A stretch of DNA of 33,749 bases from a virus, in IMG/VR virus record IMGVR_UViG_3300030109_001830, positions 1 through 33,749 of that record. One strand, given 5' to 3'. Every line of letters begins with the position of its first letter. Within the stretch, counting starts at the first letter, position 1. This document shows, piece by piece, positions 21,578 through 28,655 of this stretch. The translations under genes and the position numbers were made by a program. Under the pieces are notes generated by a model. The model was not told the origin of the DNA, ran no database searches, and saw only the letters and a list, made by a program, of their open reading frames with translations.

Positions 21578-22087
21578 ATGGTACAACGAAATACAAACAT
21601 AGAAACATCAACAACAGGAATCACAATTCAACCATACGAATACGAAATGGTTCTACTACAAAAAGTTAAAGATGAGTACTACTCAGTACTCTATGGCAAA
21701 AATAACTTACGAGCAAAAGAGTTAATGGAAGAAGAATACCAAAAAGATATTCATAATATACAGAAAGTATTGGATAAATTTCCTCATCTCTTTAAGAAAG
21801 GTAAAGCAGTAAAACAACAATCAGAATTGGTTGATAAAATACATCAAACACGAAACATGAAGGATACTATCAAATCTGTATTAGAAAGGCATGTCAAACA
21901 ATATCATCACGCAAAGGCAAACTACTTGCTTGGTGGTAATGTCGACAATAGAGGGTCATTTTCACCATCTAAGACTAGGTTGATCCACTCGTTGAATCAG
22001 ACAATAGCTTCATTCAAATTAAGAGGTCGCTTAAATATAGAAATTGAAATGCTTGATCCATATGGAAACTTACCTGATATAGACTAA
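21578..22087 (+). CDS. Hypothetical helical protein, 169 residues
   Basis: ATG 21578 is chosen because AAGGAGGA (21566-21573) is correctly spaced; an earlier in-frame start would overlap the preceding gene without support. The protein is mainly long helices with charged faces (residues about 20-125), then a short C-terminal domain with an RGRLNIEIEMLDPYGNLP strand. No family recognised. Last gene of the inserted cassette; a strong terminator follows 18 bases later. Confidence 0.65.
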   Translation: MVQRNTNIETSTTGITIQPYEYEMVLLQKVKDEYYSVLYGKNNLRAKELMEEEYQKDIHNIQKVLDKFPHLFKKGKAVKQQSELVDKIHQTRNMKDTIKSVLERHVKQYHHAKANYLLGGNVDNRGSFSPSKTRLIHSLNQTIASFKLRGRLNIEIEMLDPYGNLPDID

Positions 22088-22104
22088 CTTCCCTCCAAGT
22101 TGAT

Positions 22105-22147
22105 AGAGGGGGCAATCGTTGTGAAGTTCGGTTGCCCTCTTTTTTTT
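22105..22147 (+). terminator. Strong rho-independent terminator
   Basis: GGGCAATCG (22110-22118) pairs with CGGTTGCCC (22129-22137; one G-T), extended outward by AGAGG and CTCT, followed by seven Ts. It closes the cassette begun at P4/P5 and insulates the head operon. CCCTC at 22091-22095 could alternatively pair with GAGGG (22106-22110), giving a competing hairpin. Confidence 0.8.
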
Positions 22148-22148
22148 A

Positions 22149-22177
22149 TTGCAATCTAAATTAAAATGCTGTATATA
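22149..22177 (+). promoter_or_regulatory. Head-operon promoter
   Basis: TTGCAA (22149-22154), 17 bases, TATATA (22172-22177), directly after the terminator and 63 bases before the protease GTG start. It differs from the TTTACA family, consistent with separate (late) control of structural genes. Confidence 0.6.
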
Positions 22178-22180
22178 TAT

Positions 22181-22194
22181 ATGTAAGTTTACAT
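22181..22194 (+). promoter_or_regulatory. Inverted repeat at the head-operon transcription start
   Basis: ATGTAA-GT-TTACAT, a 6-bp inverted repeat with a 2-base centre, just downstream of the -10 box and over the expected transcription start. Its place is that of an operator. Confidence 0.4.
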
Positions 22195-22240
22195 AGAGTG
22201 CTCCAGACCCAGTGAGCCGAATGGGTATAAGGAGTATGTC

Positions 22241-23005
22241 GTGACAGAACAACTTGGTGAAACAAAAAGTTTCAAAACAACAGAGTTTAAAACTCACTCA
22301 GATGACCTAGGAAGCGTTGAAGCAGTATTTAGCGTATTTGGTGTTAGGGATCATGATGGAGATGTCGTTAAAGCTGGTGCAATCCCAAATGAAAGCAAAG
22401 TAACAATGGCTTGGGCACATGACTGGACTAAACCAGTTGGCAAAGGCACAGTAATAGTTGATGACAACAAAGCAGTATTTAAAGGAAGATTCTTTACAGA
22501 TACCGATTCAGGTAACGAAGCTTACAAAATAGTAAAGAACATGGGAACTGACCAAGAATGGTCATGGGGATTCATAGCAAAAGAAACTATGGATGCTGAC
22601 CCAAAAGATTACGATGGTCTAAAGACTAGGGAGATTACTAAAGCAGAGATCTTTGAAGTATCCCCTGTACTTAGAGGTGCTAATGCTCATACAGAGACAT
22701 TGGCAATAAAATCTAGGCAACAATCTTTTGCCGACCAATGCGATTCCACTCTTGATGTGGTCAATTCTATGGTTGAGCGTGCGAAATCTCTTGCAGATTT
22801 ACGAGCAAAAGACAATCGTACTATCGGTTCTAACACTTCAGAGCAATTAGCAGACTTGGCTGACGCATTAGAAAAATGTGCAACTGAACTACTAAATGTA
22901 ATCAAGGTGAAAGACCAAGATGAGTACGGACACATTAAAAAGCAGGTTCAACAAGAATCTGCTAAGTTTTACAATCAACAAGTTCTAAACAAGGAGAACG
23001 CATGA
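22241..23005 (+). CDS. HK97-type prohead protease
   Basis: A 254-residue capsid-maturation serine protease of the S78 (HK97 gp4) family. The catalytic His is H60 in MAWAHDWTKPVGKG, and the catalytic Ser is S141 in FEVSPVLRGAN. The C-terminal 90 residues are helical and charged and may act as scaffold. Start is GTG 22241 with AAGGAG at 22229-22234. It overlaps the capsid gene by four bases (ATGA), and would cleave the N-terminal delta domain of that capsid protein inside the prohead. Confidence 0.88.
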   Translation: MTEQLGETKSFKTTEFKTHSDDLGSVEAVFSVFGVRDHDGDVVKAGAIPNESKVTMAWAHDWTKPVGKGTVIVDDNKAVFKGRFFTDTDSGNEAYKIVKNMGTDQEWSWGFIAKETMDADPKDYDGLKTREITKAEIFEVSPVLRGANAHTETLAIKSRQQSFADQCDSTLDVVNSMVERAKSLADLRAKDNRTIGSNTSEQLADLADALEKCATELLNVIKVKDQDEYGHIKKQVQQESAKFYNQQVLNKENA

Positions 23006-24237
23006 GTAACCCACAAGACCTGAAAGGTCGAATGACATACTTAAGAGGTGAAATCAAGACAGTACTTGATGAAGCTGGTGCAGACTTTGACATGAGCAAA
23101 GTTAAGCACATAGATGGTTCTTCTCAAGATAAAGTAGATTGGATTAGAACGCAGAACGAAGAATTAGACACTATTTCAAAACAATACGAAGAAATGGAAG
23201 AAGTTCAGAAATCTGCAGAGAAAAATCTACTCTATGAAGCAGAGAAGAAAGGCATCATCGCAGACCCGATTGTTCAGCCAGATACAGAAATCGTAGAAGC
23301 AAAAACATTCGGACAGAAGTTGGTAGAATCCAACGCATTTAAAACATATCAGGGAGGAAACTCTCAAGAAGCTACTATTGATGTAGACCCAGCTCTTTTA
23401 TTTAAGACTGACATGACTACATCAGCAGGTTGGGCACCAGAGACTACAAGAACTGGTCTAGTCGTTGAATCGGCTCAGTTCCCATTGAAAGTCGCTGACG
23501 TTATTCCGTCTGGAACAACTAACCAATCGGCAGTTGTATACATGGTGGAATCTACACTTACTAACAACGCAGCAGAAGCAGCGGAAGCAGCACAATACGG
23601 AGAAGGAGCTTTGGCACTAACTGAAACTACTTCTACTGTAAGAAAAATTGCAGTATTCTTGCCTGTAACTGATGAACAATTAGCAGATGTAGGTCAAGTA
23701 GCATCTTACGTAGATAACAGACTATCTTTCATGTTACAACAAAGATTAGATGGTCAATTATTGACAGGTGATGGTTCAGCTCCGAACCTAAGAGGAGTAT
23801 TAAATACATCAGGTATCTCTACACAAGCTAAGGGTAGTGATTCAACACCAGATGCTATTTACAAAGCAATAGACAAAGTAAGAGTTACAGGAGCAGCTGA
23901 CCCTGATACAGTAATTCTTCACCCTAACGACTTCCAAGCAATTAGATTGCTACAAACAGCAGATGGTGTATACATTTGGGGAAGTCCAGCAGACGCAGGT
24001 CCAGAAAGGATCTGGGGATTGCCAGTAATACAAACTACTGCAGAAACTGAAAACACTGGTTTAGTAGGTGCCTTCAGAACTTTCAGTCAGTTGTTTACTA
24101 GACAGGGTATTCAAGTACAAATCAGTAACTCTCACAGCGACTACTTTATTAAAGGTAAAGTTGCAGTTAGAGCAGACATGAGAGCAGCATTAGCAGTATA
24201 CAGAGCAACAGCATTCTGTACTGTGACAGGCATATAA
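23002..24237 (+). CDS. Major capsid protein, HK97 fold
   Basis: A 411-residue protein. Residues 1-85 are helical and charged, the delta/scaffold domain to be removed by the protease. The mature part begins around residue 105-125 and carries typical HK97 blocks: DMTTSAGWAPETTRTGLVVE, AVFLPVTDEQLADVG, LQQRLDGQLLTGDG, TVILHPNDFQAI, IWGLPVIQT and VAVRADMRAALAVYR near the end. GGAG (22991-22994) precedes the ATG. Forms the icosahedral shell. Confidence 0.92.
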   Translation: MSNPQDLKGRMTYLRGEIKTVLDEAGADFDMSKVKHIDGSSQDKVDWIRTQNEELDTISKQYEEMEEVQKSAEKNLLYEAEKKGIIADPIVQPDTEIVEAKTFGQKLVESNAFKTYQGGNSQEATIDVDPALLFKTDMTTSAGWAPETTRTGLVVESAQFPLKVADVIPSGTTNQSAVVYMVESTLTNNAAEAAEAAQYGEGALALTETTSTVRKIAVFLPVTDEQLADVGQVASYVDNRLSFMLQQRLDGQLLTGDGSAPNLRGVLNTSGISTQAKGSDSTPDAIYKAIDKVRVTGAADPDTVILHPNDFQAIRLLQTADGVYIWGSPADAGPERIWGLPVIQTTAETENTGLVGAFRTFSQLFTRQGIQVQISNSHSDYFIKGKVAVRADMRAALAVYRATAFCTVTGI

Positions 24238-24255
24238 TCTAAGGAGGATTAAATT

Positions 24256-25062
24256 ATGGCAGTAATTAAAACTGGCGAAATCAATTCTATCTTAGGTGCT
24301 GGAGCTGGTTTCATACAGAACCTTAATTTTGGTGATGAAAAAATTGAATCATCAGCTCAGAAGTTTTCTTTGGGAACTCTAGGTATGACACCAGATGGTA
24401 GAAGATTTAGATACGCAAAGAACTCATCAGCAGCAATAACAACTGGTGGTCAAATCGTAGAAGGTGAAGCATTGCAAGCCAACCACGATATGGATGTGCC
24501 AGTAACAGGAACAACTGCAGTAGGAAGTACTACACTAAGTTTAGAAGTACCGACTACTGACTTAACGCTCAACGAATATGCAGATGGATACATCTACATA
24601 AACGATGGTCCAGGACAAGGTGAGATTTACAGAATATTATCTCACCCAGCACATGATGCGTCTGACGATGCAACTTGTGTATTCACATTAGATGAATCAC
24701 AGGGAATCAAAGTACAGGCAACTACATCAACGCTTGTAGGTCTTGTATACAATCCATACTATAATGTCGCAATTATTGATGGAGATGGTACAAGAGTTGG
24801 CAGACCACTAGGTGTTTCAACAGCACCAGTAACTGCTAATTACTACATGTGGATTCAAACGTCTGGTCATGCAGGAGTTCTTGCAGGAGCAGCAGTTGGA
24901 GTTGTAGGTGATGGAATGAAAGTGAGCCAAGCTTCTGGTGAATCAGGAGCAGCCGATCTGTTTGATACTTCAGCAAACCAAGACACTGAACCAATAGGAA
25001 CAGCAGTCGGTATACCTGCAGTAGCAACAGATTACCAATTAGTATACTTATCCATAGACTAG
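24256..25062 (+). CDS. Putative capsid decoration or head protein
   Basis: A 268-residue, Gly/Ala/Thr-rich beta protein with an FSLGTLGMTPDGRRFRYAK block near the N-terminus and a barrel-like middle (VPVTGTTAVGSTTLSLEVP). It directly follows the capsid gene with its own AAGGAGGA site (24241-24248). Proteins of this pattern after the capsid gene in uncultured phages are usually virion components such as decoration proteins. The role is inferred from position and composition, with no catalytic motif. Confidence 0.65.
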   Translation: MAVIKTGEINSILGAGAGFIQNLNFGDEKIESSAQKFSLGTLGMTPDGRRFRYAKNSSAAITTGGQIVEGEALQANHDMDVPVTGTTAVGSTTLSLEVPTTDLTLNEYADGYIYINDGPGQGEIYRILSHPAHDASDDATCVFTLDESQGIKVQATTSTLVGLVYNPYYNVAIIDGDGTRVGRPLGVSTAPVTANYYMWIQTSGHAGVLAGAAVGVVGDGMKVSQASGESGAADLFDTSANQDTEPIGTAVGIPAVATDYQLVYLSID

Positions 25063-25070
25063 GAGAGAAA

Positions 25071-25361
25071 ATGTCAGATTACATAAGTAAAAAAAGATTG
25101 TACTTAGATGCAGATGGGAAACCAACTGAAGATGATACTAAGGCAGTAACACTACTTGTAGGCGAGAATGGTAGTCTACCCCTTGCGGAAGCTGAAAGGC
25201 TTGGTCTGACAAGTTCTGACACGTCTACGGACACTTCTGAAACTACAGAAGAACCCATTGTTAACGAGGGTAGTGGTCTAACGATCAATAAAGCTACACC
25301 TGAAACTGAAGATAAAGCAGTTTCACCTCCGAAAGCTAGAAAGCAGAGGAGAAAGAAATAA
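25071..25361 (+). CDS. Small head-operon protein with basic tail
   Basis: A 96-residue protein: a compact N-terminal domain (about 1-48), a disordered Ser/Thr/Glu-rich linker (49-80) and a strongly basic end (PKARKQRRKK). GGAGAG at 25062-25067 precedes the ATG. Its TAA overlaps the ATG of the arginine-rich gene. No family recognised. The basic tail is notable next to another highly basic protein. Confidence 0.65.
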   Translation: MSDYISKKRLYLDADGKPTEDDTKAVTLLVGENGSLPLAEAERLGLTSSDTSTDTSETTEEPIVNEGSGLTINKATPETEDKAVSPPKARKQRRKK

Positions 25362-25483
25362 TGGGCAAAGGATCAGGATACGGAAATAGAGCATCAGGAG
25401 GGAGTTCAAGACGAACTTCCTCTGGCTCTAGAAGAAGAACTGGCAGTAGGAGAACTACAAGTACAAGACGCAGGAGGAGATAA
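25361..25483 (+). CDS. 40-residue Arg/Ser-rich protamine-like protein
   Basis: A 40-residue peptide from ATG 25361 to TAA 25481-25483, flanked by TAATG overlaps on both sides. It contains 13 Arg and 1 Lys with many Ser, Thr and Gly residues, has almost no hydrophobic residues and ends in five arginines. This resembles protamines or RS peptides rather than a folded domain. It is encoded between capsid and connector genes, so DNA contact inside the head is conceivable; that is inference. GGAG at 25349-25352 can serve as ribosome-binding site. Confidence 0.6.
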   Translation: MGKGSGYGNRASGGSSRRTSSGSRRRTGSRRTTSTRRRRR

Positions 25484-26058
25484 TGCCAACAGAATATAGT
25501 GCTACTTTGCTTACACCAGCAGAGATACTAACTCATGTTGAATCAGACTTAGCCACTGCTACACTACAAAGAATTCTTGATGGTGAAGAAGAAGAAATCG
25601 TTAAGAGGTTCGGTAGCCACGCACCTGATGATAGTACAAATCCAAGCCAGACTGAAAAGTTTTATTCAGTACATGGTCAAAAATTTATATATCTAGGCAG
25701 AGAAGTTGCTAGTATAACAAGTGTCACAGAAACTGAATCAAATAAATATGGTGAAACTAGCACAACTCTATCAGCAAACGATTATGAAGTTTATGATTCA
25801 AAAAGATTATTAAGAAAGGCTACAGGCGATAACTCTAGTAGTCATTGGCAAGATATTGTTACAGTAGTTTATGTACCCTATGACGACAGAGCTAGACGCA
25901 GAGTTCTACTTATAAACTTGTGCAAACTTGCACTACAATATGACGCTACCAACTCAACATCAGTTGGTGAAGTATCAGTTAGCACACCAGAGTACAATAC
26001 TGAAAGAGAAAATTTATTTAATGCTTTCATAGGTACTGGAGGTTTTGACTTCGCATAA
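25483..26058 (+). CDS. Head-tail connector (adaptor) protein
   Basis: A 191-residue protein in the adaptor position of HK97-like head-tail modules. The N-terminal LTPAEILTHVESDLATATLQ helix and the following EEEEIVKRFG helix, the strand pair with REVASITSVTE and the C-terminal DRARRRVLLINLCKLALQYD helix match the gp6-like connector fold, which rings the portal. Starts in a TAATG overlap with the arginine-rich gene and ends in one with the next gene. Confidence 0.7.
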   Translation: MPTEYSATLLTPAEILTHVESDLATATLQRILDGEEEEIVKRFGSHAPDDSTNPSQTEKFYSVHGQKFIYLGREVASITSVTETESNKYGETSTTLSANDYEVYDSKRLLRKATGDNSSSHWQDIVTVVYVPYDDRARRRVLLINLCKLALQYDATNSTSVGEVSVSTPEYNTERENLFNAFIGTGGFDFA

Positions 26059-26423
26059 TGGCAGTACGACAAGTAGCAGTAAATCAAATGATACACGAAT
26101 GTAGAATCTTAGAAGATGATACAACTGGAGCTGACGCTTATGGTCATAACACATCATTCAGTTCTGCTGTCAGGGCAACTGGCGTAGCTTGTAGATATTA
26201 CGAGGATTCTAATACAGAAAACTTAGGCGACATACAGGGCGTTATTACTATCGCTAAATTATTATTCCCAGTAGCACAAAATTTTAACGCAGAGGATAGG
26301 ATAGATAGCATTGTACACAAAGGTACAGGCACATCAGTAACAACTGGTGTATTTGAAATTATAAGCGTATTGACAAGACCTACGCATAAAGTATTAACCA
26401 TCAGGAAAGTCAGGCAGAACTAA
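26058..26423 (+). CDS. Head closure (stopper) protein
   Basis: A 121-residue beta-rich protein in the stopper position. Blocks such as HECRILEDDTTGADAYGHNT, VRATGVACRYYED and a C-terminal GVFEIISVLTRPTHKVLTIR strand fit head-tail joining proteins that plug the portal channel after packaging. Both ends overlap neighbours (TAATG). Assignment mainly by order and beta pattern. Confidence 0.65.
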   Translation: MAVRQVAVNQMIHECRILEDDTTGADAYGHNTSFSSAVRATGVACRYYEDSNTENLGDIQGVITIAKLLFPVAQNFNAEDRIDSIVHKGTGTSVTTGVFEIISVLTRPTHKVLTIRKVRQN

Positions 26424-26770
26424 TGTTTGAAGCAAACATGGATAACAATATGAATACTGATGCTGTACTAGAACAACTTAGAGAAGCTACTAAGATGGGA
26501 ATAAATAAAACAATGGCAGACTGCGTTGTGACATCTAAGGACATGGTTCCCTATGATACTGGTACGCTACACAATAGCATACAGATACAGGAGTTTGCAG
26601 AACACGAGAACAATGAAATCATAGGAAGATGGGGTAGTCGTGCAGTGAACTACGCAATCTTCGTTGAGTTTGGCACAATAAAAATGTCAGCTCAACCATA
26701 TTTAAGACCTAGTGCCGATAGACATTACAGGCAACTAGAAACTAACATTAAGGAGTTCATAGATGGCTAG
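26423..26770 (+). CDS. HK97 gp10-like tail-completion protein
   Basis: A 115-residue protein with the gp10-like signature: DMVPYDTGTLHNSIQI (39-54) and NYAIFVEFGTIKMSAQPYLRP (76-96). An ALxxAlkxG-type helix (REATKMGINKTMADC) precedes them. It acts at the head-tail junction during tail completion. TAATG overlap with the preceding gene; its end overlaps the tail-terminator start. Confidence 0.8.
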   Translation: MFEANMDNNMNTDAVLEQLREATKMGINKTMADCVVTSKDMVPYDTGTLHNSIQIQEFAEHENNEIIGRWGSRAVNYAIFVEFGTIKMSAQPYLRPSADRHYRQLETNIKEFIDG

Positions 26771-27191
26771 AGATCAAGACCCGATAGGTGCTGTGATAGC
26801 ATACTTGAAAACTCAATCTAATGTTACAGATCACACATCAACTAGAATATTTGGACAGGAACTACCACGAAGTGAAGTAAGCAACATGCCTAGAAAGTGC
26901 TTAGTAATATCTTCAGCAGGTGGTGTTCGTGGTCATATAGGAGCTACAACTTACAGAGAAGTACGAATAGATGTTAGATGTTATGGCGAATCACCTAAAC
27001 AGGCGATGGACTTACATATAGCGACTGATACTACTTTGGTCGACATAGTTGGTAAAGCTCAGGGTAATACTTATATATACGACGCAGTTCTTGAAACTGG
27101 AGCTTTGTCTTTGCGTGACCCAGACTTAGACTTTGCGTATGTAACAGCACCTTACCTACTAAACTACAATACAGTAAACCTAAGTTCATAA
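26763..27191 (+). CDS. Tail terminator protein
   Basis: A 142-residue protein in the position of the tail terminator, between the gp10-like gene and the tail tube. The N-terminal DPIGAVIAYLKTQ helix, a central VRIDVRCYGESPKQAMDLH strand-helix unit and the C-terminal AYVTAPYLLNYN strand fit the terminator fold, which caps the finished tail tube. GGAG at 26753-26756 precedes the ATG. Confidence 0.7.
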   Translation: MARDQDPIGAVIAYLKTQSNVTDHTSTRIFGQELPRSEVSNMPRKCLVISSAGGVRGHIGATTYREVRIDVRCYGESPKQAMDLHIATDTTLVDIVGKAQGNTYIYDAVLETGALSLRDPDLDFAYVTAPYLLNYNTVNLSS

Positions 27192-27201
27192 GGAGAAAAT
27201 T

Positions 27202-27843
27202 ATGGCAAATGCACCAATCACATTTCTGACAGGTCCATGTTCTGTTTACCTAGCACCTTTCGGTAGTGGTTCAACATTACCAGAAATTGATGGCGACCCA
27301 GACGCTTACAGCTGGTCAGGTGGCTTCAAATTAGGTCAAGCAGGTAAAGAAGATATTGGAACTGGTGGTGTAGAAATACGAAAGTTGACTACATACAATG
27401 AAATCAGAACTGATGGAACGACAGGTCCAGTAAAAGCACTTATAGATACAGAAACTTTTGAAGTTGAATTTACAATTCACGATTTGAGTTTCACAGGTAA
27501 CTCTGGTGCAATATGGTTCGGAGCAAACAAATACGGAACTACAACTAACGTATCTGCTGGTTCAAGCACGGGTGGGTATAAAAAATACTTTATCGGTGAC
27601 GAAGCAGGAGAACCTAAGTTATGGAATCTATTAGTAGGATTCCCATCTTCACCAGAACTAGCGACTGGTCATTCTCAACTTAACATCAAAAAATGTTATA
27701 TGAGTAACGACCCTTCAGTTGTTTTGCAAAGAGGTGATGTAGCAGGTGTACAGTTCACATTCAGAGCTCTACAAGATACAGCAGCAACAGCAAATCAACA
27801 ATTCGGTGAGTTCAGGTTCCAATCAGCAGAACCAACTGGATAA
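27202..27843 (+). CDS. Major tail tube protein
   Basis: A 213-residue beta-rich protein after the tail terminator and before the chaperone/tape-measure genes, the standard position of the tube subunit. It starts PITFLTGPCSVYLAPFG, with an IRTDGTTGPVKALIDTETFEVEFTI-type strand pair (split at residue ~78) and a C-terminal VQFTFRALQD strand. AAGGAGAAA at 27190-27198 is a strong ribosome-binding site, expected for an abundant subunit. Confidence 0.75.
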   Translation: MANAPITFLTGPCSVYLAPFGSGSTLPEIDGDPDAYSWSGGFKLGQAGKEDIGTGGVEIRKLTTYNEIRTDGTTGPVKALIDTETFEVEFTIHDLSFTGNSGAIWFGANKYGTTTNVSAGSSTGGYKKYFIGDEAGEPKLWNLLVGFPSSPELATGHSQLNIKKCYMSNDPSVVLQRGDVAGVQFTFRALQDTAATANQQFGEFRFQSAEPTG

Positions 27844-27848
27844 TAAAA

Positions 27849-28043
27849 ATGACAGATTCGGATTTGATAGAACTTATAACGCAAGAAGCTAAAGAGCATA
27901 AGCGTCAAGAAAGATATCATAGGCGTAGAGCCAGAACACTGATGGAACAAGCAGAGGTTCTACGCACCGAATTTAACATACAAACAAAAATAATAGGCAA
28001 AACCACAGGAGGTACAGCCAATGTTAGAAATAAAAACAAATGA
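27849..28043 (+). CDS. Small basic helical protein before the tail chaperone
   Basis: A 64-residue, helical, highly charged protein (KEHKRQERYHRRRARTLMEQ) with a short polar tail. It starts five bases after the tail-tube stop, with no strong ribosome-binding site, and overlaps the chaperone gene by 23 bases. No family recognised. The coiled-coil-like pattern suggests an assembly helper, by position only. Confidence 0.55.
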   Translation: MTDSDLIELITQEAKEHKRQERYHRRRARTLMEQAEVLRTEFNIQTKIIGKTTGGTANVRNKNK

Positions 28044-28404
28044 AGTAAGTCATCTTCCAATAAAGATAGATGACAAAGAGTATAAGATGAAAACATACTC
28101 TGCTATGCCATTTAAAGATTATGTGAAGTTGCAGAGCTTCGGTGAAGCATACAGTAACCTAATCAAAAAAGACATATCAAAACTCACAGATAAGGAAATA
28201 GACACGCTTTCTTCAGGAATGGAGGGAATGGTTAACCTAGTAATGGAAGACTGTCCTACAAGCGTTTTAGACGCTCTCAGCGTAACAAATAAGTTGGCGT
28301 TGATACAACATTTTACAGAATCGGTGCCGAAAGAGGAGGAAGTCAGTACCGAAAAATCTGGTCAATCCTCCCAAGAATTACAAGGTTCTATGGAGGGCAT
28401 GTAA
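28021..28404 (+). CDS. Tail assembly chaperone (gpG-like)
   Basis: A 127-residue protein between tail tube and tape measure. The strand start (LPIKIDDKEYKMKTYSAMPFKDYVKL in two halves) and following helices fit tail chaperones that coat the tape measure. AGGAGG (28008-28013) precedes ATG 28021. A minus-one frameshift near 28352-28356 would replace the last 16 residues by a long extension (see the next entries). Confidence 0.7.
   Translation: MLEIKTNEVSHLPIKIDDKEYKMKTYSAMPFKDYVKLQSFGEAYSNLIKKDISKLTDKEIDTLSSGMEGMVNLVMEDCPTSVLDALSVTNKLALIQHFTESVPKEEEVSTEKSGQSSQELQGSMEGM
28351..28357 (+). other. Probable programmed -1 frameshift site
   Basis: GAAAAAT: in the gpG-like frame the codons are GAA AAA TCT, and the five-A run (28352-28356) lets the Lys tRNA slip one base back onto AAA. 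The -1 frame is closed by a stop at 28290-28292 and open from 28293 to 28655, so the shift must occur between 28293 and 28404. It is not a classical X-XXY-YYZ heptamer. Confidence 0.5.
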
Positions 28405-28655
28405 ACGAATGGCTAGAAACAGATTACAATCTAGTAGAATTTTATGCAGAACAAATGAATGTGCTACAAGCAGAGGAAAGGCTATCACGATTTGAGGATA
28501 CACTTATGGCACAACCAGAAGTAAAAGATTCTGAAAGACAAAAATATATGAACAAGTTACAAAAATTTATAGAGAAACAAGAAAGAGTTTCTAAACGAGC
28601 TCAACATTTGCAGTTACAAATGATGGGAATAGGAGTTACACAGATAGATGGCTAA
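28356..28655 (+). CDS. Frameshift extension of the tail chaperone (gpGT-type)
   Basis: The -1 frame continues as IWSILPRITRFYGGHVNEWL, then DYNLVEFYAEQM, and a charged helical C-terminal part to TAG at 28653-28655. Translated continuously from ATG 28021 with a shift at the A-run, the product is about 211 residues, like the gpGT fusion of lambda-type phages that links tape measure and tail tube during assembly. An internal ATG at 28455 has no ribosome-binding site, and the conserved-looking YGGHVNEWL lies upstream of it, so independent initiation is less likely. Confidence 0.65.
   Translation: MWSILPRITRFYGGHVNEWLETDYNLVEFYAEQMNVLQAEERLSRFEDTLMAQPEVKDSERQKYMNKLQKFIEKQERVSKRAQHLQLQMMGIGVTQIDG

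Noticed and set aside
28455-28655. Independent gene starting at ATG 28455
   Set aside because: No ribosome-binding site, and convincing coding sequence in the same frame extends upstream; the frameshift model explains it better.
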